In this document: positions 1-4,795 of the stretch, one piece after another | Layout: each line of letters opens with the position of its first letter | How positions within the stretch are numbered: the first letter of the stretch is position 1 | Assembly (NCBI GenBank): GCA_023301245.1 | Contig: JALZUV010000094.1 | Span: 1-7,135, forward strand | Length of the DNA stretch: 7,135 nucleotides | Direction of reading: 5' to 3' | Source: Rickettsiales bacterium | GTDB taxonomy: Bacteria > Pseudomonadota > Alphaproteobacteria > Rickettsiales > JALZUV01 | Program-made: the position numbers and the translations under genes | Notes under the pieces: generated by a model | What the model saw: the letters and a program-made list of their open reading frames with translations, nothing else | Told to the model about the DNA's origin: nothing | Databases searched by the model: none

Positions 1-255
1 GGCGTTAAGCTTGAGGCTAATTTGGCCAAACATATTATCTATGTGAATAACGACGATAAACCCGGCCTCATTGGTAATTTAGGTAAAGTGCTTGGCGAGG
101 CTAATATCAATATTGGTAACTTCCACCTTGGTCGTAGCAATGATGCTGAAGATGCGATTGCTCTTGTCGAGGTTGATGAGCTGGTTGATGATACGGTCAT
201 TGCCGCTATCGCAAAACTATCATCAGTTAAACAGGTGAAATTCTTAAAGTTTTAG
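1..255 (+). CDS. serA: D-3-phosphoglycerate dehydrogenase, C-terminal ACT domain (5' partial)
   Basis: The reading frame is open from base 1 and ends in TAG, giving 84 residues of a protein that begins outside the window; the internal TTG at base 22 is not a real start. The residues form one ACT domain (about 9-84), with the ligand-loop pattern NNDDKPGLIG, then LGEANINIGNFHLGR, and a closing strand VKQVKFLKF. This matches the C-terminus of long-form SerA of alphaproteobacteria, which oxidises 3-phosphoglycerate to 3-phosphohydroxypyruvate in the first step of serine synthesis in the cytoplasm. The ACT domain typically senses serine or tunes the oligomer. The catalytic and NAD-binding domains are not visible, so another ACT-bearing enzyme cannot be fully excluded, but the DKPGLIG and FHLGR pairing is characteristic. 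It is convergent with phaB across about 105 bases, in which I see no strong terminator. Confidence 0.86.
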   Translation, partial: GVKLEANLAKHIIYVNNDDKPGLIGNLGKVLGEANINIGNFHLGRSNDAEDAIALVEVDELVDDTVIAAIAKLSSVKQVKFLKF

Positions 256-360
256 TCAATTTATGGCATAATTTCGTTATGAAAATTCGCCAGAAAATTA
301 TGTCAGACTAAGAGAATTCGTTGAAGAGAGCAATGCGGCGAGTACAGGTTGCCACTAGGC

Positions 361-1089
361 TTACTCCATATATTGGCCACCATTAATTGAAAGCGTTTCA
401 CCAGTAATAAAGCTGGCTTCAGCTGCAACTAAGAAGGCTACTGCACGGGCAATTTCTTCTGCTTCACCTAAGCGCCCTACAGGTATTTGTGCGATAATTT
501 TTTGAAGTATATTTTCGGGCACGGATTTGACCATTTCTGTCGCGATATAACCAGGAGCTATAGCATTGACGGTAATGCCTTTCGCGGCTGTTTCGCGTGC
601 CAGAGCTTTGGTGAAGCCTATCACACCTGCCTTTGCAGCCGAGTAATTAGTTTGCCCAAACTGTCCGAGCTGGCCGTTGATCGAGCTAATATTAACAATG
701 CGCCCATAACCGCGTTCACGCATACCATCAATGATAGCGTGAGACATATTAAAGCACGAGTTTAGGTTGGTGCTAATGACGGCATTCCAATAGTCGGGCG
801 TCATTTTATGCATGGCCGCGTCACGCGTGATGCCTGCGTTATTAATGAGAATTTCAATCGGCCTGCCAAAGTCAGCCTCAATTGCGCGAACGGCTTGTTC
901 GCATGAGGTATAGTCGGATACATCGAACTTAAAGGCTTTAATTCCAGTTCTTGATGTAAAAGCTTCAGCTGCTTCAATATTGCTGGCGAAATTGGCCGCT
1001 ATTTCATAGCCTTCGGCTTGAAGTTTTAGGCTGATAGCCTCGCCAATACCGCGCGTGCCACCTGTTACCAATGCTAATTTTTTCATCAT
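361..1089 (-). CDS. phaB: Acetoacetyl-CoA reductase (NADPH-dependent SDR)
   Basis: This 242-residue protein has the usual length for PhaB. It reduces acetoacetyl-CoA to (R)-3-hydroxybutyryl-CoA, the second step of PHB synthesis, in the cytoplasm. It is a classical short-chain dehydrogenase: the nucleotide-binding TGGTRGIG at residues 9-16, NNAG at 83-86, and a catalytic set of Asn108 (TNLNS), Ser136 (NISS), Tyr149 and Lys153 (YSAAK). The stretch GQFGQTNYSAAKAG and the ending SINGGQYME are closer to PhaB than to FabG, the main alternative, and the position after phaA agrees. The start is doubled (ATG ATG at 1089 and 1086). An AAGGAG site lies 4 bases before the first ATG and 7 before the second, so the second (241 residues) may be the one used. 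It is the last gene of the operon, 8 bases after phaA. Confidence 0.95.
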   Translation of the reverse strand: MMKKLALVTGGTRGIGEAISLKLQAEGYEIAANFASNIEAAEAFTSRTGIKAFKFDVSDYTSCEQAVRAIEADFGRPIEILINNAGITRDAAMHKMTPDYWNAVISTNLNSCFNMSHAIIDGMRERGYGRIVNISSINGQLGQFGQTNYSAAKAGVIGFTKALARETAAKGITVNAIAPGYIATEMVKSVPENILQKIIAQIPVGRLGEAEEIARAVAFLVAAEASFITGETLSINGGQYME

Positions 1090-1093
1090 TTAT

Positions 1094-1099
1094 CTCCTT
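1094..1099 (-). promoter_or_regulatory. Shine-Dalgarno site of phaB, overlapping the phaA stop codon
   Basis: On the minus strand the sequence reads TAAGGAGATAAATGATG. The first TAA is the phaA stop (1100-1098), and its last two bases are the first two of AAGGAG, so ribosomes finishing phaA stop on the phaB ribosome-binding site. This is the strongest ribosome-binding site in the PHB operon and fits translational coupling of phaA to phaB. The 7-base spacing favours the second of the two ATG codons. Confidence 0.7.
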
Positions 1100-2267
1100 A
1101 TCGTTCTAAACACATTGCCACGCCCATACCACCACCGATGCATAAAGTCGCGAGCCCTTTCTTTGCATCGCGGCGTTGCATTTCGTGCAATAGGGTGACG
1201 AGAATGCGGCAGCCTGAAGCACCAATAGGGTGACCAAGGGCGATAGAACCACCGTTTACATTTACCTTCTGCACATCCCAGCCCAAGCCCTTATCAACCG
1301 ATAATGCTTGTGCGGCGAATGCTTCGTTAGATTCAATAAGGTCTAAATCTTCAACTTCCCAACCAGCCTTGGCGAGTGCTTTTTGCGTGGCAGGGATTGG
1401 CCCTGTACCCATAAGTTTCGGGTCAACGCCCGCATGTGCCCACGACTTTATCGTCGCCAGTGGGGTTAGCTTATGTTTAGCGGCCATATCGCGGCTCATC
1501 ACCATCACCATTGCTGCACCATCGTTAATGCCAGATGCATTGCCAGCGGTCACCGTGCCTTCCTTATCGAAAGCGGGGCGAAGTTTTCCTAAATCTTCAG
1601 CGCTGGTTGCGCGCGGATGTTCATCTATATCGACCACCGTATCGCCTTTACGATGTTTAATGGTGACGGGCACAATCTCATCAGCAAACTTGCCAGCGGC
1701 TTGAGCCGTTTGGTATTTTGCTTGGCTATTAGCGGCGAAGGTATCTTGCGCCTCACGGCTAATATCATATTCTTTGGCGACATTTTCTGCGGTTACACCC
1801 ATGTGGTAATTATTGAAAATATCAGTAAGCCCATCATAAACCATCGTATCAATTAACTTTCCGTTGCCCATTTTTACGCCTTCGCGTATGTGCGCGGCAT
1901 GGGGCGCGTTGCTCATGCTTTCTTGGCCACCAGCAATCACAATTTCGCTATCGCCTGAAGCAATCGCTTGAGCAGCAAGTGCCACGGTACGTAAGCCTGA
2001 GCCACAAACTTGGTTAATGCCCCAAGCAGGAGTTTCAATTGGCAGGTTGGCTTTGAGCGATGCTTGGCGGGCAGGGTTCATACCATGGCCTGCGGTTAGT
2101 ACTTGGCCTAAAATAACTTCGGAAATATCAGCAGGTTTAACGCCTGTTTCTTCTATTAGATTATTGATGACGGCAGCGCCTAACTCGTGCGCGCTAAGTG
2201 TGGAGAACCCGCCCAGAAAGCGGCCAATAGCAGTACGTTTAGCGGCAACAATTACAATATCAGACAT
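1098..2267 (-). CDS. phaA: Acetyl-CoA acetyltransferase (beta-ketothiolase)
   Basis: This 389-residue protein has the full length of a biosynthetic thiolase. It condenses two acetyl-CoA into acetoacetyl-CoA, the entry step of PHB synthesis, as a soluble tetramer in the family. All catalytic landmarks are present: nucleophile Cys88 in NQVCGSGLR, Asn314 in SNEAFAAQ, His346 in ALGHPIGASG, and the second Cys376 in CIGGGMG. AGNASGINDGAA at 241-252 is the usual substrate-loop block. The ATG at 2267 is supported by conserved family alignment (SDIVIVAAKRTAIGRF) and a weak TAGG 8 bases upstream. It lies 69 bases after the end of phaC and 8 bases before phaB. An AT-rich TATATA at 2299-2294 in that gap could be a -10 box, but no -35 fits it. 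A degradative or housekeeping thiolase (atoB) has the same motifs; the operon context decides for phaA. Confidence 0.95.
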   Translation of the reverse strand: MSDIVIVAAKRTAIGRFLGGFSTLSAHELGAAVINNLIEETGVKPADISEVILGQVLTAGHGMNPARQASLKANLPIETPAWGINQVCGSGLRTVALAAQAIASGDSEIVIAGGQESMSNAPHAAHIREGVKMGNGKLIDTMVYDGLTDIFNNYHMGVTAENVAKEYDISREAQDTFAANSQAKYQTAQAAGKFADEIVPVTIKHRKGDTVVDIDEHPRATSAEDLGKLRPAFDKEGTVTAGNASGINDGAAMVMVMSRDMAAKHKLTPLATIKSWAHAGVDPKLMGTGPIPATQKALAKAGWEVEDLDLIESNEAFAAQALSVDKGLGWDVQKVNVNGGSIALGHPIGASGCRILVTLLHEMQRRDAKKGLATLCIGGGMGVAMCLER

Positions 2268-2336
2268 TAGAAAAACCTAACTGTTTTTATTTTTATATAG
2301 GATGGTTGTAGGCCTTGGGGGCGGCCAAATCAACTA

Positions 2337-3512
2337 TTAGAATTGACGCATCCAGCGGCGCATAGGTAGCATCATTCTATCGCGTTGTTCAACACCCGCG
2401 ACCATCCCCACATGCCCCGATGCTGGTGTGACAAGCGTGAGGTTATCCATTTTATTTGCCAGCGAAATAGCGCAATCATAAGGCACGATATTATCATGCG
2501 TAGGGATGGCAGCAAATACAGGGATTTTCAAATCTTCTGGGCGGATGGGTTGACCGTGAATTTTCCACTCACCTTTATGTAGTGGGTTTTCTTTCGGCCA
2601 ATCTAGCAGGCATTGACGTGCGACACGGCGGGTAACATCCACTCCATCATTTGCCCAATGTTGCATGGCAACAAAATTCATTTCATCGCGGATAGAGCTG
2701 GATTCTGCAAAGCGACTAAACTGTTTTATTACGCGACAGGCGTTAGCCAAGTAGCAAAGCGATTGCACGTTTTCGGCAGCAAACAGTGGCTGTTTATCGA
2801 TTTTATCTTTTAAGCCAGCGCGCTGTGTCTCATCCATTTTTGCGAAAGAATAATGGCTAAAATCCCAAGGGGTGGCTAAGAGCGATAAGCCTTGAACACG
2901 TGGAAATAGGCATGCTAGTGCCGTGGCGATAATTCCGCCAAGGCAATATCCTGTTACGATTAACGGACGGTTAACCGCGTCCCAATGCTCTTGCAGGCTT
3001 TCTAAAAGGTGCAAAATGTAATCTTCTACGCCCATATCACAGTTTTTATCGCTGGGCTCGTGCCATTCAATCATGCATACATCGAATGCATCTTTATTCA
3101 TCTGCTGCACAAGGCTTGCTTGCGGCGTTAGGTCGAGAATGTAATGTTTATTGATCAAAGAGGGGATGCATAAAACCATCGGGCGTTTTTCTGCTACCTT
3201 ACGATTGCCTGAATGGTAAAAACGTAAGTTGCAGCTTTTGGCTTTAATAATACTGGTGGTTGGGCTTAGTTGAGGGCCAATAAACTTAGAGTCGCGGTAG
3301 CGATCAAGCCCCTTTAGAAACCTTGATTCGCGCGTTTCGCTCTCCTTGCGGACGGCGTTCTCGATGCTCTGATATTGCGCTAAATTGGCTGCGGATAATG
3401 GTTTCGAGAACTTGAATTCGCTGTTCACATTTTTCAAGGCGGCCGGCCAATTGCGAAATTGTGCCATCGCGATGGTCATAAGGCCGGGCAGGTTGTTGAT
3501 GGGGTGAGCCAT
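2337..3512 (-). CDS. phaC: Poly(3-hydroxyalkanoate) synthase, short type, catalytic subunit
   Basis: This 391-residue alpha/beta-hydrolase-fold synthase polymerises (R)-3-hydroxybutyryl-CoA onto the growing PHB chain at the granule surface. It has the PHA-synthase form of the lipase box, GYCLGG (188-193) with nucleophile Cys190, then Asp340 in PTHDNIVP and His367 in SGHVGMV, so the triad is complete. PSLINKHYILDL (117-128) and ATPWDF (213-218) are further family blocks. It lacks most of the long N-terminal domain of class I enzymes (near 590 residues) and is close in size to class III/IV synthases (near 355), which need a small partner. The start is uncertain. The ATG at 3512 has no clear ribosome-binding site; other in-frame starts are ATG 3479, ATG 3467, TTG 3437 and GTG 3428, and all of them overlap the upstream gene out of frame. 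A depolymerase is unlikely because the nucleophile is Cys, not Ser. Confidence 0.88.
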   Translation of the reverse strand: MAHPINNLPGLMTIAMAQFRNWPAALKNVNSEFKFSKPLSAANLAQYQSIENAVRKESETRESRFLKGLDRYRDSKFIGPQLSPTTSIIKAKSCNLRFYHSGNRKVAEKRPMVLCIPSLINKHYILDLTPQASLVQQMNKDAFDVCMIEWHEPSDKNCDMGVEDYILHLLESLQEHWDAVNRPLIVTGYCLGGIIATALACLFPRVQGLSLLATPWDFSHYSFAKMDETQRAGLKDKIDKQPLFAAENVQSLCYLANACRVIKQFSRFAESSSIRDEMNFVAMQHWANDGVDVTRRVARQCLLDWPKENPLHKGEWKIHGQPIRPEDLKIPVFAAIPTHDNIVPYDCAISLANKMDNLTLVTPASGHVGMVAGVEQRDRMMLPMRRWMRQF

Positions 3513-3690
3513 TCGCTTTTTCTACAGTTTCTACAGTTTCAAGTTTCTTATTTTCATTATTGTCCCATAAAACATTGGATTGTTCCATTAAATGCAGTAA
3601 TTTCGCATTGAATGTGGGGTTCTCCATTGCATTACTGAATGAGTCTTGCCACATGTCGAAAAACTGGCGTGCAAAGTCTTCGTGGTTCAT
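3304..3690 (-). CDS. Small coiled-coil protein, probable PHA synthase partner (PhaE-like)
   Basis: This 128-residue protein starts at ATG 3690; an in-frame TTG at 3711 would add 7 residues, and neither has a clear ribosome-binding site. Seen directly: an amphipathic, aromatic-rich N-terminus (FARQFFDMWQDSF, 6-18), a polar linker from about 43 to 76 containing ETVETVE, and a coiled coil at 78-100 with an unbroken a/d series Ile78, Leu81, Leu85, Cys88, Ile92, Leu95, Ile99. The tail is basic. It has no signal peptide or membrane segment. It is the first gene of the PHB operon and runs into phaC by up to 209 bases in another frame. Inference: the position, the short PhaC and the coiled coil resemble PhaE of two-subunit synthases, so it may bind PhaC or the granule surface. 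A phasin-like or PhaM-like granule protein is the main alternative. I do not recognise it by sequence alone. Confidence 0.68.
   Translation of the reverse strand: MNHEDFARQFFDMWQDSFSNAMENPTFNAKLLHLMEQSNVLWDNNENKKLETVETVEKANGSPHQQPARPYDHRDGTISQLAGRLEKCEQRIQVLETIIRSQFSAISEHRERRPQGERNARIKVSKGA
3519..3540. repeat. 9-bp tandem repeat, about 2.4 copies
   Basis: TTTCTACAG occurs twice in tandem followed by TTTC. On the coding minus strand it encodes ETVETVE in the linker of the PhaE-like protein, just before its coiled coil, and ends 7 bases upstream of the phaC ATG at 3512. Unit length is a multiple of three, so copy changes would keep the frame. Confidence 0.8.
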
Positions 3691-3748
3691 AGCGCTCAAA
3701 TTCGTTAACAAAGTATTAATATGCCAATAACGAGCGGAAACTCAAGCA
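3691..3748. promoter_or_regulatory. Divergent promoter region between the PHB operon and phaR
   Basis: These 58 bases separate the start of the PHB operon (minus strand) from phaR (plus strand), so both promoters must lie here or reach into the genes. Minus strand: TTGAGT (3745-3740), an 18-base gap and TATTAA (3721-3716) make a modest sigma-70-like pair, each hexamer matching consensus at 4 of 6. Plus strand: TTAACA (3705-3710) is a good -35 match, but no convincing -10 follows. Inverted arms CGTTA (3703-3707) and TAACG (3728-3732), plus the palindromes GTTAAC and ATTAAT, are possible operator elements. PhaR proteins commonly repress themselves and phasin genes, so autoregulation here is plausible, but I see no established PhaR site. 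Confidence 0.4.
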
Positions 3749-4204
3749 ATGAATGATAAAAAGCCCAATTCTGATGATAATATCGTGCAAATTAAAAAGT
3801 ACGCCAACCGTCGGTTGTATAATATGCAAACCAGCAGCTACATTACACTTGATGATTTAGCGACGCTAGTGCGCGAAGAAATCAACTTTATAGTGGTAGA
3901 TGCTAAGACAGGTGACGATTTAACACGCCCTGTACTGGTGCAAATTATTTTGGAGCAAGAATCAGCCGGCGCTGAAATGCTGCCAACTGAACTGTTACGT
4001 TCGCTTATTCGTTATTGCGACACTGACATGCATCATTCTTTTTCGCAGTTTTTGGCTAGCACTATGAGTGGCTTCACTAAAAACCAAGATGAGTTTATGA
4101 AAAATATGGGAAGCTTTGGAAGTTTAGAGAAAATTCAAGAGCAGCAAAAAGAGTGGTTTAATAAAGCCATGGAAATGATGAACCCGTTAAAGCCTTCTAG
4201 TTAA
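3749..4204 (+). CDS. phaR: PHB synthesis regulator PhaR (polymer-sensing repressor)
   Basis: This 151-residue protein begins with the PHB/PHA accumulation regulator DNA-binding domain: VQIKKYANRRLYNMQTSSYITLDDL at 13-37, with the hallmark IKKYANRRLYN, continuing to about residue 68. The PHB-accumulation segment follows (QIILEQESAG, then LPTELLRSLIRYCDTDMHHSF, about 65-98). The C-terminal part is polar and Met/Lys/Gln-rich. In studied members, such as Paracoccus and Cupriavidus, PhaR binds DNA at phasin and its own promoters and is released when it binds nascent PHB granules. Here it is divergent from the synthase operon, the expected place for such a switch. The ATG at 3749 lacks a strong ribosome-binding site, but no better start exists before the conserved domain. 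It is shorter than many homologues, with only one accumulation segment. Its 3' end overlaps the opposing gene by 8 bases. Confidence 0.94.
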   Translation: MNDKKPNSDDNIVQIKKYANRRLYNMQTSSYITLDDLATLVREEINFIVVDAKTGDDLTRPVLVQIILEQESAGAEMLPTELLRSLIRYCDTDMHHSFSQFLASTMSGFTKNQDEFMKNMGSFGSLEKIQEQQKEWFNKAMEMMNPLKPSS

Positions 4205-4721
4205 GACTTAAATCACGAGTTTGATTACGCGCAGCGCTTTGTGGCACACAACCTGTATTACTGTTTATTTCGGCTGCGTGGCTCATGCCTGCATCGCCCA
4301 TACATTGCTTGAAGGCTTCGAAAGGGTCGGTAATAGTTTGATTAGCAATTTTCGCCGATTCATCTTCTGTACTTACAATGCTATGCATTACCTCTTGATA
4401 GCTTTTGCCGCCCAGTGCGTTTTCTAAAGGAGTAGTTTCGATGGCTTCTTCGTCATCACCTTTTAATAGTTCGGATGTTGCTATAGTGGTGAGGCCTGCG
4501 CCTAATAAAGCGCCTCCTACAGGAATCCCTGCAGCATAAATTGCCGCACCAGTCGTTACACCTACAGTGGTAACGGTGCTTGCTTTAATAGCCGTATCAC
4601 CCACGTCTTGCAGTATTTCGGCAGCTTTGCGTACGATGCTGGGAGAAGTGTATGATTTTCCATTTGCTTCCGCCCCTCGGCGAAAGTCCATTTGACCATT
4701 TTTATTTAGATACATCCCCAT
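4197..4721 (-). CDS. Hypothetical protein with a glycine-rich hydrophobic segment; possible Pho regulon member
   Basis: I do not recognise this gene. It is 174 residues from ATG 4721; GTG 4727, ATG 4715 and ATG 4691 are alternatives with no clear ribosome-binding site among them. Counting from ATG 4721: a polar, basic N-terminus (1-36), an Ala/Val/Thr stretch, then a hydrophobic Gly-rich segment (about 52-82, GVTTGAAIYAAGIPVGGALLGAG) with several G-x3-G spacings like a glycine zipper. An acidic patch follows (KGDDEEAIE), then a soluble tail with two Cys (140, 158). There is no signal peptide. The segment could insert in a membrane or associate with a granule or other hydrophobic surface; this is inference. 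It is cut off from acnA by a terminator and has its own candidate promoter with a Pho box. If that box sets the -10 near 4732-4727, transcription would begin near 4720, which favours ATG 4715 or 4691. The length of the open frame and its native-looking codons support a real gene. Confidence 0.62.
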   Translation of the reverse strand: MGMYLNKNGQMDFRRGAEANGKSYTSPSIVRKAAEILQDVGDTAIKASTVTTVGVTTGAAIYAAGIPVGGALLGAGLTTIATSELLKGDDEEAIETTPLENALGGKSYQEVMHSIVSTEDESAKIANQTITDPFEAFKQCMGDAGMSHAAEINSNTGCVPQSAARNQTRDLSLN

Positions 4722-4742
4722 AAACACAGCCTAGCGGCAGTG

Positions 4743-4761
4743 TGTGACAGCTTGATGACAG
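4743..4761 (-). promoter_or_regulatory. Putative Pho box (PhoB-binding direct repeat)
   Basis: The minus strand reads CTGTCATCAAGCTGTCACA. The PhoB consensus in enterobacteria, with a similar form in rhizobia, is CTGTCATAWAWCTGTCAYW. Both CTGTCA half-sites are perfect, repeat at the expected 11-base period, and differ from consensus at only two positions in the spacer. It lies about 20 bases upstream of the hypothetical gene. Ten bases downstream, where a Pho-promoter -10 is expected, is TAGGCT (4732-4727), a weak match. No regulator gene is visible in the window. Confidence 0.55.
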
Positions 4762-4768
4762 TGAGCAT

Positions 4769-4795
4769 AAAAACCCGCTAAGCGGCTAGGTTTTT
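4769..4795 (-). terminator. Intrinsic terminator of acnA, possibly bidirectional
   Basis: The core stem is CCGC-TTA-GCGG (4785-4775 on the minus strand), followed by G and five T. On the other side is a run of five A after CC, so the outer A and T tracts can pair too, with CTAG bulged. The acnA stop codon (4780-4778) falls in the loop and stem, so the terminator starts inside the coding region. Read on the plus strand, the hairpin is followed by CTAGG and five T, so it could also end transcripts running through from phaR. Confidence 0.65.

Noticed and set aside
256..360. Possible convergent terminator or small gene between serA and phaB
   Set aside because: The best hairpin (about 265-291, CATAA-TTTCG-TTATG with weak flanking pairs) is A/T-rich and has no T run. 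The only small ATG frame (279-311, 10 codons) has no ribosome-binding site.
487..765. 92-codon plus-strand frame across phaB
   Set aside because: It lies antisense within the conserved SDR core of phaB, has Cys/His-rich low-complexity content unlike any known fold, and lacks a ribosome-binding site.
1369..2280. Several plus-strand frames across phaA
   Set aside because: They are antisense to conserved thiolase motifs, overlap one another, and look like by-products of the phaA codon pattern.
2268..2336. Separate phaAB promoter or phaC terminator in the 69-base gap
   Set aside because: TATATA at 2299-2294 has no -35 at 15-19 bases. The GGCC...GGCC pair (2311-2326) makes only a 4-bp stem and is not followed by a T run. 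phaC, phaA and phaB are more simply one operon.
3304..3320. prfB-like programmed +1 frameshift at AAAGGGGCTTGA
   Set aside because: It has a G-rich stretch and a TGA, but the P-site codon would be GCT slipping to CTT, which pairs poorly, and the Shine-Dalgarno spacing does not match prfB. I keep it only as an alternative in the overlap finding.
3349..3426. Internal phaC start at the AAGGAG near 3343-3348
   Set aside because: No ATG, GTG or TTG follows in the phaC frame at usable spacing; the site is probably just Lys-Glu codons.
4425..4563. Phasin identity for the hypothetical protein
   Set aside because: Phasins are helical, soluble and rich in Ala/Lys/Gln without a long Gly-rich hydrophobic segment; no phasin motif is visible.
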